64,000 nucleotides of DNA. Origin: Flavobacterium sp. JAS (GTDB lineage: Bacteria > Bacteroidota > Bacteroidia > Flavobacteriales > Flavobacteriaceae). Under the pieces are notes generated by a model. It had not been told where the DNA came from, ran no database searches, and saw nothing but the letters and a program-made list of their open reading frames with translations. The DNA is taken from NCBI RefSeq assembly GCF_020991455.1, contig NZ_JAJMOX010000005.1, positions 1-64,000 on the forward strand, written 5' to 3'. Of the stretch, positions 1 to 7,767 are shown one piece after another (the stretch's first letter is position 1; every line of letters starts with the position of its first letter). A program made the position numbers and the translations under genes.

Positions 1-76
1 TAGTTTAACCGCAAAGTGCGCAAAGCTGTTTGTTATTATCTTTCTTTTTGCAACAGTAAGCTCTTTTTACCATAAA

Positions 77-186
77 GCGCGTTAGGGATGGAAGCGATGT
101 CCTTTTGTGATACTCAAAACTTCTCGAAATACTGAAACCTCTATCACAAAAGATTTAGCGGACAGCCCGACCCGGAGGGAAACGCT
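77..186 (+). ncRNA. Structured intergenic element, copy A (Flavo-1-like)
   Basis: Seen in the sequence: nested stems GCGTT (79-83)/AACGC (181-185), GGG (85-87)/CCC (166-168), GTCC (99-102)/GGAC (160-163), a perfect 10-bp stem TTTTGTGATA (103-112)/TATCACAAAA (142-151), and a small CCC-GGA-GGG hairpin (171-179). The same arrangement recurs at 29997-30072 with different bases but preserved pairing, which argues for selection on structure. It resembles the Flavo-1 RNA motif described from Flavobacteria, but I name it from memory of that family. Strand and transcription are not shown. The rest of 1-293 holds a partial copy of the AACCGCAAAGTGCGCAAAGC repeat at the start and a -7 promoter element near 250. 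Confidence 0.55.
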
Positions 187-246
187 ATAATCAGGATTAT
201 TTGTAATTAATTTACTAGTAAAATCCTCTTTATATCTAATATTTTA

Positions 247-254
247 TATTTTTG
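247..254 (+). promoter_or_regulatory. Bacteroidetes -7 element (TANNTTTG)
   Basis: TATTTTTG at 247-254 matches the -7 consensus of the Bacteroidetes housekeeping sigma factor. No clear TTTG lies at the expected -33 distance. It places the transcript start near 260, downstream of the TTG at 252 and upstream of the ATG at 294, so it supports 294 as the start of the next gene. Confidence 0.4.
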
Positions 255-293
255 CTCCTCTATAATTACCAAAATTTAAAAGTCAACCACATT

Positions 294-746
294 ATGAAAA
301 ATATTTTTGATAAAGAGATTTGTGATGATTTTATAAATCGAATTAATAAACTTAGTCCGGATTCAAAGGGGCTTTGGGGAAAAATGAATGTTTCTCAAAT
401 GCTGGCGCATTGTAATGTATCTTACGAAATGGTCTATGATAATATTCATCCTAAGCCCAACGTTTTAATGAGGTTCATTTTAAAATCGCTTGTAAAGAAT
501 AAAGTTGTCGATGATAAGTCATACGCTAGAAATAATGGGACAGCACCACAGTTTATAATTAAAGGTGATCGTAATTTTGATATCGAAAAGGATCGGTTAA
601 TTGCTTATATTAGTAAAACGCAAGAACTGGGAGAAAAGGAATTTGACGGAAAAGAATCTCTTTCTTTTGGTAAATTGAGTTCTGGAGAATGGAATAATAT
701 GTTTAGTAAACATCTGGAGCACCATTTGAGTCAATTTGATGTTTAA
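294..746 (+). CDS. DUF1569 family protein (DinB-like fold)
   Basis: A 150-residue cytosolic protein. The N-terminal part contains WGKMNVSQMLAHCNVSYEM, the helical signature of DUF1569 proteins, which belong to the DinB/YfiT four-helix superfamily. The conserved His in MLAHC and the C-terminal HLEHHLSQF histidines are the type of residues that bind metal in that superfamily. A longer frame opens with TTG at 252, but that codon overlaps the -7 promoter element, so I chose the ATG at 294. No signal peptide is seen. The biochemical role of DUF1569 is not established; thiol transfer or metal-dependent chemistry is possible by analogy. The NTF2-like gene follows 24 bp downstream and may be cotranscribed. 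Confidence 0.8.
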   Translation: MKNIFDKEICDDFINRINKLSPDSKGLWGKMNVSQMLAHCNVSYEMVYDNIHPKPNVLMRFILKSLVKNKVVDDKSYARNNGTAPQFIIKGDRNFDIEKDRLIAYISKTQELGEKEFDGKESLSFGKLSSGEWNNMFSKHLEHHLSQFDV

Positions 747-770
747 TTGTAAATTTTAATCTGATTTTTT

Positions 771-1205
771 ATGAAAATATATGTTGTATTAGCTTTACTA
801 TTGGTTGGATTAGCCTCAAATGCACAACAGCAGGAAGTACAGAAAACTATTGAATCTTTTTTTCAAGGATTTCATCAAAAAGATACGATTAAACTGAAAT
901 CAGTATGTTTTGATAAGATTATTTTGCAATCTATTAGCGAAAGTAAAACTAAGGGGAATAAATTATCTGATGAAACGGCGAAGGAATTTTATAAATCAAT
1001 TGCTACAATTCCATCTAATTTGAAATTCAACGAAAAGGTTTTAAGTTATAATATTCAAATAGACGGGAGTATGGCGCACGTTTGGGCACCATATGAGTTT
1101 TATTTGAATGATAAACTAAGTCATTCTGGAGTAAATACTTTTACTTTGTTTAAAGAAAAAGACACGTGGAAGATTATTTATCTGATTGATACCAGAAGAA
1201 AATAA
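771..1205 (+). CDS. Exported NTF2-like (SnoaL-type) protein
   Basis: A 144-residue protein with a typical signal peptide (about residues 1-18, hydrophobic core then LASNA before QQQ), so it is probably periplasmic. The mature part begins with VQKTIESFFQGFHQKD, the first helix of the NTF2-like alpha+beta cone fold, followed by strands rich in aromatic residues and ending in TWKIIYLIDTRRK, the usual last strand. Proteins of this type in Bacteroidetes are small ligand-binding or lumazine-binding-like domains of unknown substrate. No catalytic residue can be assigned. Its stop is 4 bp from the stop of the convergent endonuclease gene, with no obvious terminator between them. Confidence 0.7.
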   Translation: MKIYVVLALLLVGLASNAQQQEVQKTIESFFQGFHQKDTIKLKSVCFDKIILQSISESKTKGNKLSDETAKEFYKSIATIPSNLKFNEKVLSYNIQIDGSMAHVWAPYEFYLNDKLSHSGVNTFTLFKEKDTWKIIYLIDTRRK

Positions 1206-1209
1206 TATT

Positions 1210-1854
1210 TTAAATCACTTCTGTTAGATAATAATGGCAAGAGTCTGCAATTAGACATTCTTCGCATTTTGGTTTTGGTCTACAGGTTTCTCGGCCCAGG
1301 AAAGAAATTGCCATTCCAATTTCAGACCAGATATTTTTTGGCAGAACTTGCATAAGATCTTTTTCGGCTTTGATTCCATCTTTACTATCTTTTATTATTC
1401 CAATTCTTGGCGCTACGCGAATTACGTGTAAATCGGCAATAATACCTTCGGCAGGTTTATGAGTTTCTCTTAGAATTACATTGGCGGATTTTCTTCCGAT
1501 ACCTTTTAACGCTGTCAAATCCTTCATGTTTAAAGGAATATCTTCATCATTCTGGATCGTTTTGGCAATTTCCAAAAGCCATTGTGCTTTTGTTGGATAA
1601 TTTCGAACTTTACTGATATAAGGAATAAATGTCTCCGAATCAGCTTTGGATAAACGGTTTAAAGTGGGATATTTTTCAAATAAAACAGGTGCAATTTTAT
1701 TAATATTAGCATCAGAATCCTGAGCAGATAAAACAACCATTACCAATAATTGATAAATATTTTGATATTCCAGAGGATGTCTTTTTCCTTTATATTTCTC
1801 TAATATTGGTGCAAGTTTTGTTTCCCAATTAGATGTTTCTCCAAATAAATCCAT
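1210..1854 (-). CDS. nth: Endonuclease III-like DNA glycosylase/AP lyase
   Basis: A 214-residue HhH-GPD base-excision repair enzyme, expected to remove oxidised pyrimidines and cleave at abasic sites. The helix-hairpin-helix reads LKGIGRKSANVI, with the catalytic Lys at about residue 122, and the catalytic Asp lies at about 141 in ADLHVIRV. SAQDSD near residue 43 matches the SAQATD-type motif of the family. The C-terminal iron-sulphur motif is CRPKPKCEECLIADSC, that is C-X5-C-X2-C-X5-C; the usual Nth/MutY spacing is C-X6-C-X2-C-X5-C, so the first loop is one residue short. Length is normal for the family. The substrate subgroup cannot be fixed from sequence, and the symbol is tentative. Confidence 0.83.
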   Translation of the reverse strand: MDLFGETSNWETKLAPILEKYKGKRHPLEYQNIYQLLVMVVLSAQDSDANINKIAPVLFEKYPTLNRLSKADSETFIPYISKVRNYPTKAQWLLEIAKTIQNDEDIPLNMKDLTALKGIGRKSANVILRETHKPAEGIIADLHVIRVAPRIGIIKDSKDGIKAEKDLMQVLPKNIWSEIGMAISFLGRETCRPKPKCEECLIADSCHYYLTEVI

Positions 1855-1902
1855 TTTTATTTTCTTTAGAATTAAATAACTAAAATCGTAACTGTCACAA
1901 AA

Positions 1903-2769
1903 TTAGTTAGTTTTGATGAAATCTAGTGCTTTTTTAATAACATTTTGATTTCCAAGTATTTTTCTGTGTCCTAATCCATCTGTTAGAAATAAAGTTCCGT
2001 TTTCGAGTTGTTTGTGAATATGAATTCCGGCTTTGACCGAAACTTCAGGATCATCATTATCATGAATAACTAAAACTGGAATTTTTACTTTCTGAGCTGC
2101 TTTATAAGCCGAAAAATCATCCATTTTTACTTGGTATTTAGCTTCAAAATGGTTGCGAAGACGTTCACTTATTTCTTGTTTTAGACCAAGTTTCAAGATA
2201 AAATCATCTATTATATCCTGAACAATATCTCCACTTCCTATTACTATGGCTTTATTTACCTTAAGCTCATCTTTTATTGCATTTAAAACTGACATTCCGC
2301 CTAGTGAATGTCCGATTGCGATTTCAAATGGACCATATTTTTTGTCAATTTCCAGAATAGAAGCAATAAACTCAGACATTATGGTCATTTTTCCTTTTGA
2401 TTTTCCATGTGCCGGAGCGTCAAAACTAACAGTCGAATATCCATTTTTTAAAAGTTCGTCGGCTATTTTAAATAATTGCGTACCACGTCCTGACCAGCCA
2501 TGAACTAGCAAAATTTTTCGGTCGCTTTGTCCGTAGTGATAGGTCACAACGCTTTGATTAATTACCGGAACATAAACTGTTTCCTGAATGCTTTTTTGAT
2601 CCATCTCAAACTCACGTTTGGGAATTTTATGTTTTATTGGTGTGGTAAATAGTCTTGCTGCGTATGATGTAACCAATTTGGTTGAAATAAAAGCACAAAT
2701 TTTGCAGGATATAATTATAAACTGCGGAATTTCTAATGATTTAATAGGATTATTTGTCTTTTTTGTCAT
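1903..2769 (-). CDS. Alpha/beta hydrolase
   Basis: A 288-residue alpha/beta-hydrolase-fold protein. The nucleophile elbow is GHSLGG with Ser at about 155. LLVHGWSGRG (about 87-96) supplies the oxyanion-hole HG, the acid is probably Asp in VIHDNDDPEV, and the catalytic His lies in DGLGHRKIL near the C-terminus. The first 50 residues include a hydrophobic stretch (FIIISCKICAFIS) that could be a membrane anchor or a helical cap; a clean signal peptide is not seen. Family members are esterases, lipases or peptidases, and the substrate is unknown. The gene runs opposite to glgA with about 140 bp between their starts. Confidence 0.78.
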   Translation of the reverse strand: MTKKTNNPIKSLEIPQFIIISCKICAFISTKLVTSYAARLFTTPIKHKIPKREFEMDQKSIQETVYVPVINQSVVTYHYGQSDRKILLVHGWSGRGTQLFKIADELLKNGYSTVSFDAPAHGKSKGKMTIMSEFIASILEIDKKYGPFEIAIGHSLGGMSVLNAIKDELKVNKAIVIGSGDIVQDIIDDFILKLGLKQEISERLRNHFEAKYQVKMDDFSAYKAAQKVKIPVLVIHDNDDPEVSVKAGIHIHKQLENGTLFLTDGLGHRKILGNQNVIKKALDFIKTN

Positions 2770-2907
2770 ATCAATAAATTTTATTTGAGGGAGGAATTGT
2801 GCTTATTTTTTCCTAAATTTAAAAAACATAAAAGTAGTACATTAATGAATGTTTACTGAAAAAAATAATTCACAAATTACTGTTTAATACGTTTATAAAA
2901 TTTTAGA

Positions 2908-4335
2908 ATGGAAATATTTCATATCAGTGCAGAATGTTACCCAATGGCAAAGGTTGGCGGATTGGCAGATGTAGTTGGCGCTTTGCCTAAATATCAAACC
3001 AACGCAGGTCATCAGGTTAGGGTTGTAGTGCCTTGTTATGATACAAAATTTAGACAGGAGAACGATTTTGAATGTGTTCATTGGGGTAGCGTTAAATTGG
3101 GAAACTTTAATTTTCCGTTTAGCGTTTTAAAAGAAACAACTAATAAGCTTGGTTATGAATTGTATCTGATAGAAATTAATGAATTGTTTAATCGCTCAAA
3201 TGTATATGGATATGAAGATGACATAGAGCGTTTTTTATCTTTTCAAATAGCAACTTTAGATTGGTTTTTAGCACGTAAAACAGTTCCGGATGTTATAAAT
3301 TGTCATGATCACCATACAGGAGTAATTCCGTTCATGATAAAATATGCTCATAAATATGAAAAGTTAAGTGCTGTAAAAACGGTTATTACAATTCATAATG
3401 GCCTATATCAGGGTTGGTTTGGTTTTGACAAACTTCATTATTTACCGGAATTTGATTTGATTCATGTTGGATTTTTAGAATGGAATAATTCTTTAAATTC
3501 TTTAGCCGTTGGAATTAAATGCGCTCACGCTGTTACAACTGTTTCTCCAAGTTATTTAAACGAAATAAATATCTCAGCTAATGGATTGGAAGTATTGTTT
3601 AATTCTGTTCGATTTAAATCAAGAGGAATTTTGAACGGAATTGATATTGAGGTTTGGGATCCTTGGAAAGATACGATGATTGCCGAAAATTATTCGATTG
3701 AAACTTTTGAACATGGAAAACAGATGAATAAAGAAAAGCTGTGTGAGCAATTTGAATTAGATCCCAATAAGCCTTTATTTAGTTTTATTGGTCGTTTGTT
3801 TGAAGAAAAGGGAGGAGATTTATTACCTCAGGCTTCAGCATTGGCTTTATCTGAAAATTTCGACAATATCAATATTCTGATTTTAGGATCTGGAAATTCC
3901 ATTATTGAAGAACAATTGTTACAATTGCGAAACGATTATAATGGTAATTACAATGTTTTTATTGGTTATAACGAAGAATTAGCCCATTTGATTTATGCAG
4001 GATCAGATTATATTTTAATGCCTTCAAGAGTGGAGCCTTGCGGGTTGAATCAAATGTATGCTTTGCGTTACGGAACGGTTCCGATTGTGAGAAGAACCGG
4101 AGGTTTGCGTGATACTGTCGTTGACTTTGGTGATAATGGAAACGGAATATGCCATGATCAGGCTTCTGTTGGTGATATTTGTTATTCTATAAATCGTGCT
4201 ATCAAGTTGTATGACGATAAAATAAGTTTCAATAAAATTGTAAAGAAGGGAATGGCAACAGATCATTCCTGGGAGAGAGTTTGCCAAGAATATATCGAGA
4301 TATACAACCTAATAATTGAGAAAAATGAAATTTAA
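2908..4335 (+). CDS. glgA: Glycogen synthase (GT5)
   Basis: A 475-residue cytosolic GT-B glycosyltransferase that adds glucose from ADP-glucose to growing alpha-1,4-glucan. The N-terminus MEIFHISAECYPMAKVGGLAD carries the KxGGL motif (Lys15) that binds ADP-glucose. The C-terminal half has SFIGRLFEEKGGDLL and MPSRVEPCGLNQMYALRYG, the E-x7-E type donor-binding region of bacterial GlgA, then RRTGGLRDTV. Length matches the family. It overlaps glgC by 11 bp (4325-4335), so the two are probably translationally coupled. It is the first gene of a glgA-glgC-glgB run, and I see no convincing promoter in the 138 bp upstream. Confidence 0.95.
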   Translation: MEIFHISAECYPMAKVGGLADVVGALPKYQTNAGHQVRVVVPCYDTKFRQENDFECVHWGSVKLGNFNFPFSVLKETTNKLGYELYLIEINELFNRSNVYGYEDDIERFLSFQIATLDWFLARKTVPDVINCHDHHTGVIPFMIKYAHKYEKLSAVKTVITIHNGLYQGWFGFDKLHYLPEFDLIHVGFLEWNNSLNSLAVGIKCAHAVTTVSPSYLNEINISANGLEVLFNSVRFKSRGILNGIDIEVWDPWKDTMIAENYSIETFEHGKQMNKEKLCEQFELDPNKPLFSFIGRLFEEKGGDLLPQASALALSENFDNINILILGSGNSIIEEQLLQLRNDYNGNYNVFIGYNEELAHLIYAGSDYILMPSRVEPCGLNQMYALRYGTVPIVRRTGGLRDTVVDFGDNGNGICHDQASVGDICYSINRAIKLYDDKISFNKIVKKGMATDHSWERVCQEYIEIYNLIIEKNEI

Positions 4336-5605
4336 AAAGAAAAATGTAGTTGCTATTATTTTAGGAGGAGGACAAGGATCACGTTTGTTTCCGTTAACAG
4401 AAACAAGATCAAAACCAGCTGTACCAATTGGTGGAAAATACCGATTGGTTGATATTCCAATTTCAAATTGTATCAATTCTGATATTTTTAAAATATTTGT
4501 TTTGACACAGTTCAACTCAGCATCTTTGAATGCACATATCAAAAATACCTTCAATTTTAGCATTTTCAGCCAGTCATTTGTTGATATTTTGGCAGCAGAA
4601 CAAACTCCGGATAATCCAACGTGGTTTCAGGGAACTGCTGATGCTGTTCGACAATGTATGTCACATTTTTTGAAACACGAATTCGATCATGCTTTAATTT
4701 TATCTGGCGATCAGTTATATCAGATGGATTTTAACGAAATGCTGGAAGCTCACATTGCCGCAGATGCTGAAATTTCGATTGCTACTTTGCCTGTAAATGC
4801 TAAAGATGCGCCGGAATTTGGAATCTTGAAGACTAATCACGAAAGTTGTATAGAAGCTTTTATTGAGAAACCTGATGCATCACTTTTACCGGAATGGGAA
4901 TCTGAAGTTAGCGAGCAAATGCAGGAAAAAGGTAAAAAATATTTAGCTTCAATGGGAATCTATATTTTTAACCGTCAATTATTAGAAGATTTAATGGCAG
5001 ATCCGGAAACGAAGGATTTTGGAAAAGAAATCATTCCGCAGGCCGTTGGAAAACATAAGATTTTGAGTTATCAATATGAAGGATATTGGACAGATATCGG
5101 AAATATTGAATCATTCTTTGAAGCAAATATTGGTTTAACGGCAGATATTCCGGAGTTTAATTTGTTTGATAACGACAATAAAATCTTTACAAGACCAAGA
5201 CTATTACCTCCTTCTAAGTTTAGAAATTCAATTATAAATCAGTCCTTAATTTCGGAGGGTTGTATTATCAATGCAAAAGAAATCAAAAGTTCGGTAATAG
5301 GTATTCGTTCCAGAATAGGTGCAGGTACTGTTCTTGAAAACTGCTACGTGATGGGGAACGATTTTTATCAGGATCTTGATGAATTGAATCATGAAGCAAG
5401 TATCAATAAAATTCATGTGGGAATAGGCGAAAATTGCTTTATACAAAATGCTTTGGTGGACAAAAATGTTAGAATAGGAAACAACGTTCATATTGCGGGA
5501 GGAAAGCATTTGGATAATTTTACAAACGAATTATACAGTATAAAAGACGGAATTGTTGTGATTAAAAAAGGAGCTATTCTCTCGGATAATTTTAGAATAG
5601 AATAA
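4325..5605 (+). CDS. glgC: Glucose-1-phosphate adenylyltransferase
   Basis: A 426-residue ADP-glucose pyrophosphorylase that makes ADP-glucose from glucose-1-phosphate and ATP and commits carbon to glycogen. The nucleotide-binding loop LGGGQGSRLFPLT (about 13-25), SKPAVPIGGKYRLVD and the later LSGDQLYQMDF are all present, as is the glucose-1-phosphate region FIEKPD. The C-terminal third is a left-handed beta-helix (SSVIGIRSRIGAG, NVRIGNNVHIAGG). A TTG at 4316 opens a frame three codons longer, but the ATG at 4325 matches family length. It overlaps glgA and lies 55 bp before glgB. Confidence 0.95.
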   Translation: MKFKKKNVVAIILGGGQGSRLFPLTETRSKPAVPIGGKYRLVDIPISNCINSDIFKIFVLTQFNSASLNAHIKNTFNFSIFSQSFVDILAAEQTPDNPTWFQGTADAVRQCMSHFLKHEFDHALILSGDQLYQMDFNEMLEAHIAADAEISIATLPVNAKDAPEFGILKTNHESCIEAFIEKPDASLLPEWESEVSEQMQEKGKKYLASMGIYIFNRQLLEDLMADPETKDFGKEIIPQAVGKHKILSYQYEGYWTDIGNIESFFEANIGLTADIPEFNLFDNDNKIFTRPRLLPPSKFRNSIINQSLISEGCIINAKEIKSSVIGIRSRIGAGTVLENCYVMGNDFYQDLDELNHEASINKIHVGIGENCFIQNALVDKNVRIGNNVHIAGGKHLDNFTNELYSIKDGIVVIKKGAILSDNFRIE

Positions 5606-5660
5606 AATTTGAAAGAAATTCCAATAAAAAAATGCCAAATTCCAATTATAAAAAACAAAC

Positions 5661-7565
5661 ATGAATAAAGTTATCACGCATTCTCTATTTACTGATTTTG
5701 ATATTGATTTATTCAAAGCCGGAAAACACTTCAGATTATACGAAAAGTTAGGAGCGCATTTAGTTGAAGTTAACGGAGTAAAAGGCGTTTACTTTGCAGT
5801 TTGGGCTCCAACGGCTCAATCTGTTTCGGTAGTTGGTGATTTTAATTATTGGACACAAGGCGAGCATTTATTGCAAGTGCGTTGGGATTCCTCAGGTATA
5901 TGGGAAGGGTTTATTCCTGAAATTACAAAAGGAGCGCTTTATAAATATAAAATTCAATCTAATATAAACGGAATCGTAACCGAAAAGGCAGATCCGTTTG
6001 CTTTATATTGCGAAAAACCACCTCATACAGCTTCTGTCGTTTGGGATTTGGATTATAATTGGAAAGACGAAAATTGGATGCAGAATCGTCAGGAGAATAA
6101 TGCTCTCGATAAACCTTATTCGGTTTATGAAGTGCATTTAGGTTCTTGGAAACGTGCCGAAAATAATCGTTTTTTAACTTATTTGGAACTGGCAGACGAT
6201 TTAGTAAAATATGTTAAGGAAACAGGTTTTACGCACGTAGAATTTATGCCAATCATGGAGTATCCTTACGATCCTTCATGGGGTTATCAATTGACGGGAT
6301 ATTTTGCACCAACGTCTCGTTTTGGGAAACCACAGGATTTTATGGTCTTGGTCGATAAATTACATCAGTCTGGAATTGGGGTAATTTTAGATTGGGTTCC
6401 GTCGCATTTTCCTGATGATGCACATGGTTTAGGTTTCTTTGATGGATCTAACTTATACGAACATCCGGATCGCCGTAAAGGATATCATCCGGATTGGAAA
6501 AGTTTGGTTTTTAATTACGGACGAAATGAAGTTCGTGCTTTTTTAATAAGTAACGCTGTTTTTTGGCTTCAGCAATATCATGCCGATGGATTGAGAGTTG
6601 ATGCCGTTGCTTCGATGTTATATCTTGATTATTCTCGTAATGATGGCGAATGGGAACCTAATATTTATGGCGGAAGAGAAAATCTTGAAACCATAAGTTT
6701 CCTTAAAGAATTCAATGAGGTAATCTACGCTAATTTTGATGGAGTTCAAACCATTGCTGAAGAAAGTACTTCTTTTCCTATGGTTTCAAGACCTACTTTT
6801 ACTGGTGGTTTAGGTTTTGGAATGAAATGGATGATGGGCTGGATGCACGATACTTTAAAATATTTTCAGAAAGAAACGGTTTATAGAAAATACCATCAGA
6901 ACGATTTAACTTTCTCGATGACGTACGCTTTTACCGAGAATTTTATGTTGCCATTTTCTCACGACGAAGTGGTTTACGGAAAGAAATCTATTGCCAATAA
7001 AATGCCGGGTGACGAATGGCAAAAATTTGCTAATCTAAGATTGCTTTATGGTTATATGTTTACGCATCCGGGAACTAAATTATTGTTTATGGGATCTGAA
7101 TTTGGACAAAGTGACGAATGGAATTTTGAGAAGAGTTTAGATTGGCATTTATTACAATATGATTATCATTCCGGAATTAAAAAAGTTATCACAGATTTGA
7201 ATCAGTTATATAAATCCCGTCCTGCATTGTATGAAAAACAATTTACAGGAGAAGGTTTCGAGTGGATTAATTACTCAGATCATCAAAACGCTGTTTTATC
7301 TTATATCCGAAAAGGAAATAATCCGAATGAAAATCTAGTGGTAGTTTGTAATTTTACGCAAGTGGTAAGAGAAAATTACAGAATTGGAATTTCGCAAAAA
7401 GGTAAATTGGAAGAAATATTTAATAGTGATGCAACAATTTACGGCGGAAGCGGTGCTGGAAGCTCTAAATCAGTAAAAATAGAAGCTACTCCTTATGATG
7501 GCAGGGATTTTTCGGTCGAATTAACTTTGCCTGCTTTAAGCGTTACCGTTTATTCGTTTGTATAG
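5661..7565 (+). CDS. glgB: 1,4-alpha-glucan branching enzyme (GH13)
   Basis: A 634-residue branching enzyme that forms alpha-1,6 branches in glycogen. It has an N-terminal CBM48 domain (AVWAPTAQSVSVVGDFNYW, about 48-66), a GH13 TIM barrel and a C-terminal beta-domain. Catalytic residues are Asp314 in GLRVDAVASM (nucleophile), Glu367 in IAEES (acid/base), and the HDE of FSHDEVVYGKKS. It is shorter than the E. coli enzyme (about 728 residues) because it lacks the extra N1 domain, as in many Bacteroidetes. The gap to glgC is 55 bp, with AATTCCAA-type repeat remnants inside it. Confidence 0.95.
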   Translation: MNKVITHSLFTDFDIDLFKAGKHFRLYEKLGAHLVEVNGVKGVYFAVWAPTAQSVSVVGDFNYWTQGEHLLQVRWDSSGIWEGFIPEITKGALYKYKIQSNINGIVTEKADPFALYCEKPPHTASVVWDLDYNWKDENWMQNRQENNALDKPYSVYEVHLGSWKRAENNRFLTYLELADDLVKYVKETGFTHVEFMPIMEYPYDPSWGYQLTGYFAPTSRFGKPQDFMVLVDKLHQSGIGVILDWVPSHFPDDAHGLGFFDGSNLYEHPDRRKGYHPDWKSLVFNYGRNEVRAFLISNAVFWLQQYHADGLRVDAVASMLYLDYSRNDGEWEPNIYGGRENLETISFLKEFNEVIYANFDGVQTIAEESTSFPMVSRPTFTGGLGFGMKWMMGWMHDTLKYFQKETVYRKYHQNDLTFSMTYAFTENFMLPFSHDEVVYGKKSIANKMPGDEWQKFANLRLLYGYMFTHPGTKLLFMGSEFGQSDEWNFEKSLDWHLLQYDYHSGIKKVITDLNQLYKSRPALYEKQFTGEGFEWINYSDHQNAVLSYIRKGNNPNENLVVVCNFTQVVRENYRIGISQKGKLEEIFNSDATIYGGSGAGSSKSVKIEATPYDGRDFSVELTLPALSVTVYSFV

Positions 7566-7666
7566 AAAGATGGAGATTAATTTGTAGAATGCCGTTTTAT
7601 CAGTTTAGCGTTCTTAAATTATCGAATTGGTGATTTTTCAAGCCGTTATTTAGTACTCATTCAGAA

Positions 7667-7676
7667 AAAACGTTTT
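7667..7676. promoter_or_regulatory. Possible LacI-family operator before the GH31 gene
   Basis: AAAACGTTTT is a perfect 10-bp palindrome with a central CG, about 90 bp upstream of the GH31 start. LacI-family repressors commonly bind palindromes with an AACGTT core, and sugar genes are typical targets. It is followed by a small hairpin (TGAATAA 7679-7685 / TTATTCA 7691-7697). The site is short and could be chance in AT-rich DNA. Confidence 0.3.
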
Positions 7677-7767
7677 CGTGAATAATCCTTTTATTCATAG
7701 GGGTTTACCAAGTTTTTTTGTATGTTTGAAATGAAGATTAGTTTTATATAATTAATTCATTAGCGAT

